A DNA stretch of 64,000 nt from Campylobacteraceae bacterium (GCA_027038275.1 JALVXC010000002.1:1-64000); one strand, 5' to 3'; counted from the stretch's first letter, positions 41,793-51,019 are shown. Translations and numbers: made by a program. The notes: a model not told the origin generated them from the sequence alone.

Positions 41793-44700
41793 TTATGCTG
41801 TAAGATTAATCTTACTTATTCCATTTCCCTCTTTAAGAATCTCTATCTGATTTGGAATACTCTCTTTTAAAGCATTTAAGTGAGATACAATTCCTATCAT
41901 TTTACCTTCTCCTTTTAACATTTTTAGAGTCTCTATAACTTCAGATAAACTCTCTTCATCTAAAGTTTCAAAACCCTCATCTAAAAAGAGTGTATTTAGT
42001 TCTAAACCATTTGAGAGTAGTTCCGAGAGTCCAAGTGCCAAAGCAAGACTTAGTATAAAACTCTCTCCTGAAGATAGTGTTTGTACTCTACGTTTACTAT
42101 TTTCTTGGTAAAGGTCTATCACCTCTAAATCTAGTGAGTTCTCCTCTTTTGTAGTAAATAGATAACGTTTATTTAATTTTTTCAAAAACTTATTACTAAT
42201 CTCTATTAACATATTTATTAAATAAAATTGAGCAAAAAGTCTATATTTTTCTCCATTAACCGAACCAATAAGCTCATTTAATCTTGACCATTTTCTTACA
42301 ATTTCAATTTGAGCTTCAAGAGTTCTCTCTTTGTTTTTAAAATTCTCTCTTATTTTTTTATTTTCATTTAAAGTTTTATCTATTTCAAGAAGTTTTAGAG
42401 TCAATTCCTCTTTTCTTAGTTCCATTTTCTCTCTCTTTTTTTCCATATCAGTTACATTTAAAAACTTTAGTTTACTCTTTGCTTCTAACTCTTCTACTCC
42501 TGAAAAGTATAAAGCTTTTTTCTTATTGAAACGATTTTTTAACTCTTTGTACTTCTCCCACTCTTCTTTAATCTTTTGCTCTTGACTCTCCAAATTTTCA
42601 CTGTATTCAAGGATATTATCTTTATCTAAAATACTAAATCGTTTTTGTTTTAACATTAGAAGGTCACACTTTTGTGTGTTTATTCTTTTTTTTTCAGAGT
42701 TAATTGTTTCAGAAAGATAGCTTTTTTTAGAAGAGAGTTGTATATGCTCTGATTCTAAAGGGTTTAACTTTAACTCAAGTTGTGAAAGTTCATCTAAGAG
42801 AGAGGAGTGTTGTTTCATCTTCTCTTGCATCAAGAAAACAGTTTGATTATTTAACTCTATATCATATAGTTTTAACGTTTTAATAAGATAATATTTTAAC
42901 TCATGAACCTGTTCTTTATAAAAAGCTTCTCTCTCTTTTTTACTACGCTCTTTTTCAATTTCGACTCTTAATTCTGCCAATTTTTTTTCAGTTTCAGAAA
43001 GTTTTAAATTTAACTCTTCTAACTCTTTTTTTTGATACTCTATATTATCAATTTTTTTAGCTAAAATATTTTGCTCTTTTTGAAGTACCATTAGGTCTCC
43101 TGAGGCATTAGTTAAACTACGCTCCTCTTTAGATAGTTTTGATATTAGGTCGTTAGAAACTTCTATTTTAGCTAAAAGCTCTGACTCTTTTTTCTGCTTA
43201 ATTTTTAATCTATCATCTAACTCTTTATATTTACTATTTTCTTTTTCTAACTCTTTTCTTATGCTATCTAAATCTATCTCTTCAGAGAAGAGTGGATGCT
43301 CTAATGAACCACAAAGAGGACATGGAGTTCCTTTTTCAAGCTCTTTTCTAGCCTCTTCATAGTTTAATACCTTCTCATTAAATCGTTGTTTTACCTCTAA
43401 CTCTTGTATGGTTGTTTTAAGTTTGTCTTGTTTATTAACAATATTGCTTATTTGTTGAGTTAGCTCTTTTAACTCTTTTTCTAAACTATTTTGCCTCTCT
43501 TCAAGTTCACTCTTTTCCTCTTTTATCTTTATCTTTCGTTCTAATGTAGAAGTTTTCTTTTTAATAAGAATATATTGTTGTTCAATTTGTGAAATATTTT
43601 TCTCTTTTAAGCTTTGTAGTAACTTCTCTTTCTGTTTTTTTAGGAGAGTTATAGTATTAAGAAAAGGCTCTTCGCTTTCTATACTTCTCTTTTCTGATTC
43701 TATTAAAACTAAAGCCTCTTTAGCCTTCTCTAGTTCATCTATCTTTCTAACAATATATGCATGATTTGTGCGAAGATGTTCAGCCATACTATAAGATTGT
43801 AACTCTTTATTTAATTTAGCTTTTTTAATATTTATTTTAGATATTGAATTATTTATCTCAACTAAACGCTTCTCTAAACTATTTAAAGCTTCTACTTTAT
43901 GTTGACACTCCTCTTCCATTTTAGAGAAATTTTTTTCCATAAAACTAAATTCTCTATCTAAAAGTTGTACCTCTGCTACTTTTTCTTTCTCTTGTTTAGT
44001 AGAATTTATTATCTGTTTATACTTATATTCAATCTCCTGAGAAGAGATAAGCTCTTTATGTAATGAATCCATCTCCTTCTTATAATTAGCAACTTTTTTA
44101 GCTAAATCATCATAGGCATGTTTTTGCTCTATAGAACGAATAAGATTCTCCAAAGATAGAGACTCTTTCTCTTTAGTTAGTTTTGCTTTGTCAGATTTTA
44201 GCTTAGCTAAACTGTCATCGTCTAAAAACTCTACATTATTTAAGTTTTCTCTCATTTTATCTAATGTTTTTTGCTCTTGTGTTGCACGTTTAAATACATG
44301 TTTAGAAATTGTAGAATAATTTGTTGTATCGGTCAAACTTTCGAGTAGCAGTGCTCTTTGAGAAATATCTGCTTTTAAAAAAGTGTCAAATGAGCCTTGT
44401 GCTAAGAGTATTGTTTGTGTAAACTGTTGAAAATTTAGACCCAATAGCTCTTCTACTTTTTTGGGTACAGACTCTAAACCCTCTGATATTACTTCATTTT
44501 TAGTAAAAATTTTCATCTCTACAAAGTGCTTATTTTGCTCATAATACTGAATAAAAGTACTACAATAGATTATATTATCTAGTTCAAAGTGTAGTTCACA
44601 GAATGAATTTTCACTATTTTTAGTCATAAATTCCCAATGATTATTTTTTAATCTTGGAGTTTGAGCATACAATGCCATGCAAATAATATCTAATAGAGTA

Positions 44701-44828
44701 CTTTTCCCAGCACCTGTTACACCTGTAATAAGGAAAAGACCATCTTTAAAACATGCACTAGAGAAGTCAATTTCGCCTTCACCTTTTAGGGAGCTAACAT
44801 TTTTGTATCTAAGGTTTAATATTTTCAT
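41793..44828 (-). CDS. sbcC: Nuclease SbcCD subunit C (Rad50-like ATPase)
   Basis: 1011 residues. Walker A GVTGAGKSTLLD (about 35-46), two very long coiled coils, a zinc hook CPLCG (about 499-503) at the centre, signature LSSGESFILSLALALGL and Walker B LFLDEGFETLDEESL near the C-terminus. With SbcD it processes hairpins and blocked DNA ends. No sbcD gene is adjacent. Instead, a 50-residue ORF overlaps its start by 4 bases. It is convergent with the amidase genes. Confidence 0.92.
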   Translation of the reverse strand: MKILNLRYKNVSSLKGEGEIDFSSACFKDGLFLITGVTGAGKSTLLDIICMALYAQTPRLKNNHWEFMTKNSENSFCELHFELDNIIYCSTFIQYYEQNKHFVEMKIFTKNEVISEGLESVPKKVEELLGLNFQQFTQTILLAQGSFDTFLKADISQRALLLESLTDTTNYSTISKHVFKRATQEQKTLDKMRENLNNVEFLDDDSLAKLKSDKAKLTKEKESLSLENLIRSIEQKHAYDDLAKKVANYKKEMDSLHKELISSQEIEYKYKQIINSTKQEKEKVAEVQLLDREFSFMEKNFSKMEEECQHKVEALNSLEKRLVEINNSISKINIKKAKLNKELQSYSMAEHLRTNHAYIVRKIDELEKAKEALVLIESEKRSIESEEPFLNTITLLKKQKEKLLQSLKEKNISQIEQQYILIKKKTSTLERKIKIKEEKSELEERQNSLEKELKELTQQISNIVNKQDKLKTTIQELEVKQRFNEKVLNYEEARKELEKGTPCPLCGSLEHPLFSEEIDLDSIRKELEKENSKYKELDDRLKIKQKKESELLAKIEVSNDLISKLSKEERSLTNASGDLMVLQKEQNILAKKIDNIEYQKKELEELNLKLSETEKKLAELRVEIEKERSKKEREAFYKEQVHELKYYLIKTLKLYDIELNNQTVFLMQEKMKQHSSLLDELSQLELKLNPLESEHIQLSSKKSYLSETINSEKKRINTQKCDLLMLKQKRFSILDKDNILEYSENLESQEQKIKEEWEKYKELKNRFNKKKALYFSGVEELEAKSKLKFLNVTDMEKKREKMELRKEELTLKLLEIDKTLNENKKIRENFKNKERTLEAQIEIVRKWSRLNELIGSVNGEKYRLFAQFYLINMLIEISNKFLKKLNKRYLFTTKEENSLDLEVIDLYQENSKRRVQTLSSGESFILSLALALGLSELLSNGLELNTLFLDEGFETLDEESLSEVIETLKMLKGEGKMIGIVSHLNALKESIPNQIEILKEGNGISKINLTA

Positions 44829-44977
44829 ATTTTTAACTCCTTCAATACTTCCATATAAAGCTTTAAGAGTTCATTTTGTTCACCTTGCTCCAATTTCTCG
44901 ATTTTTTTTAAAAAAACTTTTTTGGTATCTTTGATTATCTGTTTACTATTTAATGTACTATTTTTAGAGCTTTTCAT
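44825..44977 (-). CDS. Small ORF translationally coupled to sbcC
   Basis: 50 residues, not in the ORF track: starts MKSSKNSTLNSKQIIKDTKK and ends LLKLYMEVLKELKI. It is strongly basic, then amphipathic helical. Its TGA overlaps the sbcC ATG (ATGA), and the sbcC ribosome site GGAG lies inside it. An in-frame stop precedes its ATG, so it is not the tail of an intact sbcD. It could be a regulatory or assembly peptide, or a remnant of a lost upstream gene. Only conservation would decide. Confidence 0.45.
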   Translation of the reverse strand: MKSSKNSTLNSKQIIKDTKKVFLKKIEKLEQGEQNELLKLYMEVLKELKI

Positions 44978-45097
44978 AAATATTCTTTTTGGCTGATTTT
45001 AGCAAAGAATTTAAAATTTTACAATATATTTTATAAGCTTTTAATAACTAATATAAATAGAGTTGTAGGAATTAGTAAAATAAAAGTAAGTTAGGTT

Positions 45098-45290
45098 ATG
45101 ATAACTTTTTTATTTTCTATCATTAGAATTGCATTTTTTTACGATATTATCCCTTTTGTTATCTATCTCTTTTTAGTTCCTAGCAAAATCTTTAACTCAA
45201 AAATTTACAAAGTAATTGCAATGGCTTTTTAGAGTGGTTCTTTTTAAATGAAGGAGTAAATAAGAATCAATTATGCTCTTTATTATTGTT
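45098..45290 (+). pseudogene. Remnant of an LTA-synthase/sulfatase-family membrane protein
   Basis: An open frame reads FYDIIPFVIYLFLVPSKIFN...KIYKVIAMAF then TAG at 45230. Immediately after, another frame continues with EWFFLNEGV. In Campylobacterota LTA synthase-like phosphatase/sulfatase proteins a YDIIPF..PKKLFNSKIYK membrane segment leads into SEWFFWDEFGVRFNF, so this looks like a frameshifted, truncated N-terminal fragment. The catalytic domain is absent. Identification is from memory of the family. Confidence 0.45.
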
Positions 45291-45297
45291 TTTTTAT

Positions 45298-45328
45298 GTA
45301 AAACGTGCAGAAATCATTCACGTTTTAC
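45298..45328. promoter_or_regulatory. Inverted repeat upstream of the receptor-channel gene
   Basis: GTAAAACGTG and CACGTTTTAC are exact reverse complements (10 bases) with an 11-base centre, 45 bases before the channel gene. It could be an operator or a transcript hairpin. No T-run follows, so termination is less likely. Confidence 0.4.
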
Positions 45329-45372
45329 TTATACTCTGTATACTTCAACTCTAAAAAAAATATTCAGGAGTA

Positions 45373-46467
45373 GTGATGCGTTTTCTACTGTTTTTTATGC
45401 TATTTTTCTCAATTTATGCTCATAGTGAAACTCTAAAAATTGGAATCAAGCCCTCTGAACCATGGGTTATGTATGACAAAAATAGCTCTATTGAAAATCG
45501 TAAGCCGATTGGTTTTAGTATTGACCTTTGGAACAAGATTGCTCAAGAGCTTCACATTAAGACAGAGTGGGTCTATTATGACTCAACTTCTGAATTGATT
45601 GAGGCTGCTAAAAATAAAAAGGTTGATGGAGCTATATCTGCTATTACCATCACCTCTGCCCGTGAGAAAGAGATAGACTTCTCCTCCTCTATGTATGAGT
45701 TAGGATTACAAGTAATGGTCGATGCCTCCAAATCTACAGCTTCTGTATTGGAGCTTATGGGTAAAGAGGTAAAAAAGATGATGAATCTTGAAACTACATT
45801 GATATTTTTACTTTTTCTTATTATTACTATTCATCTTCGTTGGTTTGTTGATAAAAGAGATAAAAACTCTACACTATTTTCAAAAGAGTATCGCTCAGGT
45901 ATTGTTGATGCTTTTTGGTGGGGAGTTACCATGCTTATTACATGGGAGACACCACCAAGTAAAGGGTTAGCTAGAGTAATTGACTTGATGTGGCATATTG
46001 TAGGGATTTTAGCTGTAAGTATCTTGACAGCTATTGTTACTTCAGCTTTAACAGCACAAGCTATTGGAGGCTCTATTCGTTCTGAAAAAGATTTAGCAGG
46101 TAAGTTTGTCGCAGCTGTAGCAACTGATGCTCCACGAAAATATGTTGAAAAAATTGGGGCAAATGTTATTCCTGTTAAGAGTGTAGCAGAGGGGATAGAT
46201 TTGGTACGTAGAGGAAAAGCAGAAGCATTAGTTCATGATGGACCAAGACTTGTCTATCTTGCTAATAAAATTAATAAACAAGCTAATAAAAAAGTACTTC
46301 TTGTACTACCCTTTACATTTAATCCTCAAAACTATGGAATTGTTTTTCCAACAGGTAGCCCTTTAAAAGAGCAAGTAGATAGAGTCCTATTAAGGTTAAG
46401 AGAGTCAGATGGTTTAGAGAAGAGCTTTCATCAGCAACTACAAGAGAAGTGGTTAAAAAAACAATAA
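45373..46467 (+). CDS. GluR0-like ligand-gated ion channel with non-canonical filter
   Basis: 364 residues. A signal peptide (1-18) and the first lobe of a solute-binding domain (about 20-132; LKIGIKPSEPWVMYD, SAITITSAREKEIDFSSSMY) precede span M1 (about 141-158), a re-entrant pore segment (about 178-205), span M3 (about 207-230, ending TSALTAQ) and the second binding lobe (about 235-360). This S1-pore-S2 order is that of prokaryotic glutamate receptor channels. The filter position reads TMLITWETPPSKG rather than TVGYGD, so potassium selectivity cannot be assumed. Ligand unknown. Confidence 0.78.
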   Translation: MMRFLLFFMLFFSIYAHSETLKIGIKPSEPWVMYDKNSSIENRKPIGFSIDLWNKIAQELHIKTEWVYYDSTSELIEAAKNKKVDGAISAITITSAREKEIDFSSSMYELGLQVMVDASKSTASVLELMGKEVKKMMNLETTLIFLLFLIITIHLRWFVDKRDKNSTLFSKEYRSGIVDAFWWGVTMLITWETPPSKGLARVIDLMWHIVGILAVSILTAIVTSALTAQAIGGSIRSEKDLAGKFVAAVATDAPRKYVEKIGANVIPVKSVAEGIDLVRRGKAEALVHDGPRLVYLANKINKQANKKVLLVLPFTFNPQNYGIVFPTGSPLKEQVDRVLLRLRESDGLEKSFHQQLQEKWLKKQ

Positions 46468-46538
46468 TTTAAAACTTTTAATATAAAGCTTTAAACTTTT
46501 TTAAACATTTTGTATGTTTTTATGTAAAAATTTATTAT

Positions 46539-46575
46539 CCTTAATATATAATAAATAATAAATAATATATTAAGG
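46539..46575. promoter_or_regulatory. Palindrome over the peroxidase promoter/ribosome site
   Basis: CCTTAATATAT (46539-46549) and ATATATTAAGG (46565-46575) are exact reverse complements separated by 15 AT-only bases. TATAAT overlaps the left arm, and AAGG in the right arm is the likely ribosome site of the peroxidase gene. It could be an operator or an RNA hairpin hiding the ribosome site. Confidence 0.45.
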
Positions 46576-46583
46576 AACTATTT

Positions 46584-47660
46584 ATGAAACCTCTAACTCT
46601 ATTATTATTATCAACTATAACCAGCACTCTTCTTGCTAATTCATCTCTTATTGAAGATGTAAAAAAAGCTGAATTAAAACCTATACCTACCGATAAAAAA
46701 GAGCTTAATAGGCTTATTGACCCAAAAGGAGTTATAACTCCTAAACGAGTAGAGTTGGGTAAAAAACTATACTTTGACCCACGTGTATCTAAAAGTGGAC
46801 TTATTAGTTGTAATTGGTGTCACAATTTAGGATTAGGAGGGGTAGATGGTGTACCCAAGGCCATTGGTCATAAGTGGTCTCCAAATCCACACTATCTTAA
46901 CTCTCCAACAGTTTATAATGCTGTTTTCTTTAAAAGACAGTTTTGGAATGGTCGAAGTGCTACTTTAGAAGACCAAGCCCAAGGTCCTATTCAGGCAGGA
47001 GTTGAAATGGCAATGGATCATAATCTATTGGCAAAACGAATTAAATCTATACCTGCTTATGTTGATGAGTTTAAAAAAGCTTATGGTCAAAATATAAAGA
47101 TAGATTTAAAAAGTGTTGCAGATACAATAGCTATATTTGAAAGAACATTGGTAACTCCATCTCGTTATGATGACTTTCTAAATGGAGATAAAAATGCACT
47201 TAGTGCACGTGAAAAAAAGGGTTTAAAGACATTTATTGACAAAGGGTGTGTAACTTGTCATAAGGGCATTGCATTAGGTGGTGTTATGAGACCATTTGAG
47301 CTTCATACAAAATATAAATTTAGAGATGTTGGAGATTTTCTTAAAACTAACAAGATGTTAAAAGTTCCAACACTTAGAAATATTACTGAAACTGCACCAT
47401 ATTTTCATAATGGTCAAATATGGAATTTACGTGATGCTATTAAAGAGATGGGAAAGGTTCAAGTTGCTTACAAGGTTAATAAGGAAAAGAACAGTAATAA
47501 ATTTGATATAAAAATTATGCCAATATCATTAACTGAAACTGATGTTGATAATATTTTAGCATTTTTTAAATCTTTAAAAGGTAGAAAGCCTACCATAATT
47601 TATCCTCAACTTCCTGAGAGTAGTGTAGATACACCTAAACCTATTACAGATAGTAAATAG
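46584..47660 (+). CDS. Di-heme cytochrome c peroxidase
   Basis: 358 residues with a signal peptide (1-18). Two CxxCH heme sites: CNWCH (about 76) and CVTCH (about 222), plus the conserved NSPTVYNAVFFKRQFWNGRS and MLKVPTLRNITETAPYFHNG blocks of the CcpA/MauG family. It reduces hydrogen peroxide in the periplasm with electrons from cytochrome c. Full length. MauG-like activities cannot be fully excluded. Confidence 0.92.
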   Translation: MKPLTLLLLSTITSTLLANSSLIEDVKKAELKPIPTDKKELNRLIDPKGVITPKRVELGKKLYFDPRVSKSGLISCNWCHNLGLGGVDGVPKAIGHKWSPNPHYLNSPTVYNAVFFKRQFWNGRSATLEDQAQGPIQAGVEMAMDHNLLAKRIKSIPAYVDEFKKAYGQNIKIDLKSVADTIAIFERTLVTPSRYDDFLNGDKNALSAREKKGLKTFIDKGCVTCHKGIALGGVMRPFELHTKYKFRDVGDFLKTNKMLKVPTLRNITETAPYFHNGQIWNLRDAIKEMGKVQVAYKVNKEKNSNKFDIKIMPISLTETDVDNILAFFKSLKGRKPTIIYPQLPESSVDTPKPITDSK

Positions 47661-47670
47661 TTGAATTTGT

Positions 47671-47692
47671 AGGGTGCGATTGCTATCGCACC
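47671..47692. terminator. Hairpin between convergent peroxidase and fadL-type genes
   Basis: GGTGCGAT and ATCGCACC form a perfect 8-base stem with loop TGCT, preceded by GTAG. It is placed so that it can end both convergent transcripts. The GTAGGG edge resembles the repeat at 34865, so it may be a small REP-type element. Confidence 0.5.
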
Positions 47693-47702
47693 ATATTAAA
47701 TT

Positions 47703-48977
47703 TTAAAAGAATCTATAAGATAATTGGAAAGAGAGACTTGATTCAGAGTGGTCGACACTAGAGTCTCCTGTATACATATCTCCATTTTGAGGATTTAGTC
47801 CAACAATAGTCTTCATAGTAGTTGTTGTCTTAGGAGCATAAACATAAGCCATATCTACATAAAAGTTATCTGTAAACTCATAACCAGCACCTAAAGTGTA
47901 GTGTTTTTCAGAAGTTGCAGGGAAACCTAAAAGGTTGAAAAGGTTAAGTGCATTTCCTCCTGCTTGTGCGTAACTTCCAGCAGGAATTACAGCAGGTCCA
48001 CTCTGTGCCTCTTTAATAGGGTTTTTAGCGTAGTTGTATCCTGCTCTAAATCTCCACTTAGCATCTTTGTACTGATAACCTACAGCATAAACATCTTGGT
48101 CGTCCCAACCAAAGTCTTTATAACCTTTTGCATCTGACCATTTGATTTGCTTATAGTCAAAGGCAAATGTATGCTTATCTACTTCATATCCAATACCTAC
48201 ACCAATTTGAGCAGGTTGCTCTAAATGGTCGTCCATTGCCCCAAGGAAAATACCAAAATCTACAAAAGGTTTAGTTGCTGTTGAGAGTTGATTTTTATAC
48301 TCCATATCAATTTTAGATTTATAGACTGCACCTAGTGTTAGACCATTTGTTAAGTCATAGTATGCACCTAAGTTTACACCGTAACCTAAATCTTGTGCTA
48401 CACCATCACCAACATTCGAGCCATCAAAACCTTGGTAGTTTATATCTAATGCACCATATTGAATAACAGGTGTTACAGCAACACCAAATGTACCTGTACT
48501 ATAAGCAAGAGATGGAGCAAACTGCATTAACTGTAAGTTACTTACCATGTGCATATTTCCTGAGTCTTGGTTAGGTACTTGTTTAGCATCACGATAATCT
48601 ACACCCATTCCTGCTGTTCCCCACATACCAATACCTACATACCAATTCTCATTTAGTTTATGTGAAATGGCAACACCAGGGATAATACTCATATCTGCAT
48701 CACTATCATGAGAGTTAGCTTGTCCCATTTTTGCAGACATATCAGGCATAAATACAGTACCACCAAAAGAGATAGAAGTTCCTCTTGTACATGTAATTAA
48801 AGCAGGGTTACTTAGGGTTGATTCTGCACAATGACTAACAGCAATACCTGCTCCACCCATACCTCGTGCTTTTGTACCTACACCAATAAGGTTATCCCCA
48901 TTTGTTGCATATAACATAGTAGAACTTAGTAGAGATATTGTAACTCCACTTTTTAATATTTTCAATCTTCTATTCAT
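47703..48977 (-). CDS. FadL/OmpP1-family outer membrane transporter
   Basis: 424 residues. A signal peptide (1-24, ending LYATNGDN) is followed by LIGVGTKARGMGGAGIAVS, the plug-domain signature of FadL-type channels (NPA motif as SNPALITC). The barrel ends with the aromatic residue of SYRFF. The family imports long-chain fatty acids or other hydrophobic compounds such as aromatics. The substrate here is unknown. Start chosen for the signal peptide and a GGAG site upstream. Confidence 0.88.
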   Translation of the reverse strand: MNRRLKILKSGVTISLLSSTMLYATNGDNLIGVGTKARGMGGAGIAVSHCAESTLSNPALITCTRGTSISFGGTVFMPDMSAKMGQANSHDSDADMSIIPGVAISHKLNENWYVGIGMWGTAGMGVDYRDAKQVPNQDSGNMHMVSNLQLMQFAPSLAYSTGTFGVAVTPVIQYGALDINYQGFDGSNVGDGVAQDLGYGVNLGAYYDLTNGLTLGAVYKSKIDMEYKNQLSTATKPFVDFGIFLGAMDDHLEQPAQIGVGIGYEVDKHTFAFDYKQIKWSDAKGYKDFGWDDQDVYAVGYQYKDAKWRFRAGYNYAKNPIKEAQSGPAVIPAGSYAQAGGNALNLFNLLGFPATSEKHYTLGAGYEFTDNFYVDMAYVYAPKTTTTMKTIVGLNPQNGDMYTGDSSVDHSESSLSFQLSYRFF

Positions 48978-49165
48978 AGAAAATGCTCCTTTTAATATAA
49001 TTTAAATTAAGTATATCATATTTTGTTAGTTTAAACAAGCTTATAGTAAAAAATTAATTTTTAAAATCTCTATTTTAGAGTAAAATTGTATCAGTTACTT
49101 TATTTAAAAAAATAATATAAAATAACACTATTTAAACCTATGCTTATTTTTTGTGCAAGATTCCG

Positions 49166-49194
49166 TTGTAACCCATCGTTACAAACATTTTTTT
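49166..49194 (+). terminator. Terminator-like hairpin upstream of the nuo operon
   Basis: TTGTAAC and GTTACAA form a 7-base stem with loop CCATC followed by ACA and seven T residues, about 130 bases before nuoA. With no plus-strand gene just upstream, it may be an attenuator within a nuo leader or an end for an unseen transcript. The rest of the 349-base gap between the divergent fadL-type and nuoA genes is AT-rich; I see no reliable promoter motif. Confidence 0.45.
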
Positions 49195-49326
49195 CTTCTT
49201 TAAACACTATTACTACACAACTTATTTCATCTATTTTACGATAGTATAAACGTGATACTCTTCCATTTCTCTCTACTTGGTGAAAAATGGTAACAGAGAA
49301 TAACATCTTGTACAAAAGGAGTTTTA

Positions 49327-49716
49327 ATGACTCAAGTGATTAATCATCACCCTTATCTCGGTATCTTCTTCTTGTTTATTGTGACGGTTGTAGCGTTTAA
49401 TGCTACGTTAATTGCAGCACGATTTGTGAGCAGGAGATTAGCAAAGCTCGACACAGAGAAGTTGAAGCTCACAATCTATGAGTGTGGACCAGAAGTTACA
49501 AAACAACCTAACACAATCTCAACGCAATTTTATTTAATTGCTCTTCTCTTTATCTTATTTGATGTAGAGATTATATTTATGTTCCCTTGGGCTATTGACT
49601 TTAAGTTGCTTGGTTGGTTTGGATTTACAGAGATGGTACTCTTTATCGTACTTTTAACACTTGGATTTATTTACGCATGGAAAAAAGGAGCTCTTGAATG
49701 GCACAGCATCAAGTAA
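49327..49716 (+). CDS. nuoA: NADH-quinone oxidoreductase subunit A
   Basis: 129 residues, three membrane spans (about 12-32, 63-85, 95-117). [23 protein letters not shown] and [18 protein letters not shown] are the NuoA signatures. AAAGGAG precedes the ATG. First gene of the operon; its end overlaps nuoB by 19 bases. Confidence 0.96.
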   Translation: MTQVINHHPYLGIFFLFIVTVVAFNATLIAARFVSRRLAKLDTEKLKLTIYECGPEVTKQPNTISTQFYLIALLFILFDVEIIFMFPWAIDFKLLGWFGFTEMVLFIVLLTLGFIYAWKKGALEWHSIK

Positions 49717-50216
49717 ATTACGCCTCGGCAGGAGGCTTACCTGTAGCATTGACTACAGTTGACCACTTAGTAAACTGGGGGAGAAGTAACTCACTTTGGC
49801 CTTTAACATATGGACTCGCATGTTGTGCGATTGAGATGATGGCAGCAGGTGCTTCTCGTTATGACTTTGATAGATTTGGGACTATCTTTAGAGCATCTCC
49901 TCGTCAATCAGATGTTATGATACTTGCAGGAACACTCTCTAAAAAGCACTCAGAGTTTGCAAGAAGACTTTACGACCAGATGACAGAGCCTAAATGGGTA
50001 ATCTCAATGGGAAGTTGTGCAAATACAGGTGGAATGTTTAATACCTATGCAACAGTACAAGGTGTTGATAGAATTATTCCTGTAGATATATATCTTCCAG
50101 GGTGTGCACCACGTCCTGAGACACTTCAGTATGCACTGATGATGCTTCAAAAGAAGATTAGACGAGAGTCTGCAAATATGAAAAATAACACAAAACAGAA
50201 CTTAAGGTTAATATAA
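49698..50216 (+). CDS. nuoB: NADH-quinone oxidoreductase subunit B
   Basis: 172 residues. It binds cluster N2, which passes electrons to quinone: [13 protein letters not shown] (adjacent cysteines), [11 protein letters not shown] and [10 protein letters not shown] supply the four ligands. Its stop overlaps the nuoC start by one base. Confidence 0.97.
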   Translation: MAQHQVNYASAGGLPVALTTVDHLVNWGRSNSLWPLTYGLACCAIEMMAAGASRYDFDRFGTIFRASPRQSDVMILAGTLSKKHSEFARRLYDQMTEPKWVISMGSCANTGGMFNTYATVQGVDRIIPVDIYLPGCAPRPETLQYALMMLQKKIRRESANMKNNTKQNLRLI

Positions 50217-51007
50217 TGAGAAAATATGTACCAAAAGATAGTGTTCAGAAAAAAGCCTACTACACAGACAGATTTCATGTTGTACCATCAACTCCAAGAG
50301 AAGATGTTAGTACCGATGAGGTTTTTGCTAAACATTTAGAGACATTGAGTGCAAAAGTAGAGGTGAAATCTGCACGTATTGAACTTGGCTCAATGGTAGT
50401 TGAGATTAACCATAAAGATAACTATAAAGCAGTTGAGATTCTTAGAGATGAGTGTGGTTATGCACAACTTACAGAGATGAGTGCAGTAGATTACCTTGCA
50501 AAAGATGGAAATTTTGAGGTTTTCTATCAACTATTAAATCTAAAAGAGGCTAAACGAATGCGTTTAGTAATGAGAATAGAGCAGGGCTTAGCAGTTGAGT
50601 CTGTTGTTCCTCTTTTTAAGTCAGCAAACTTTGCAGAGCGTGAGATGTTTGATATGTTTGGGATTGTATCAAATAACCACCCTCTTATGAAGAGAATTAT
50701 TATGCCAGATGATTGGGAAGGTCATCCACTTCTTAAGACATATCCACTTCAAGGTGATGAGTTTGCCTCTTGGTATGAGGTAGATAAAATCTTTGGAAAA
50801 GATGCTCGTGAGGCGATTGGACCAGAGAACAGAGACCCATCTCGTATTGATAGATATGATACTAAACGTTTCTCAAGAGTTGGATACGAAGTTCCATTTG
50901 GAGCTGATATATCTGAAGGTGAAACAAAAACAGAGATAGAATATAGTAAAACATTCCTTGTTGACTACACTAAAGGTAGTGGTAAACAACTGGATAAAAG
51001 AAAGTAG
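50216..51007 (+). CDS. nuoC: NADH-quinone oxidoreductase subunit C
   Basis: 263 residues. The 30-kDa subunit core is at about 45-190: AVDYLAKDGNFEVFYQLL, FKSANFAEREMFDMFGI and MPDDWEGHPLLKTYPLQG. N- and C-terminal extensions are longer than in E. coli. It is separate from NuoD, unlike the fused CD of enterics. Confidence 0.95.
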   Translation: MRKYVPKDSVQKKAYYTDRFHVVPSTPREDVSTDEVFAKHLETLSAKVEVKSARIELGSMVVEINHKDNYKAVEILRDECGYAQLTEMSAVDYLAKDGNFEVFYQLLNLKEAKRMRLVMRIEQGLAVESVVPLFKSANFAEREMFDMFGIVSNNHPLMKRIIMPDDWEGHPLLKTYPLQGDEFASWYEVDKIFGKDAREAIGPENRDPSRIDRYDTKRFSRVGYEVPFGADISEGETKTEIEYSKTFLVDYTKGSGKQLDKRK

Positions 51008-51019
51008 AGGGAGAAGAGT

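Noticed and set aside
49100-49315. 71-residue minus-strand ORF between the fadL-type gene and nuoA
   Set aside because: It has no ribosome site, no domain, and overlaps the terminator-like hairpin and the nuo upstream region. Left out as unsupported.
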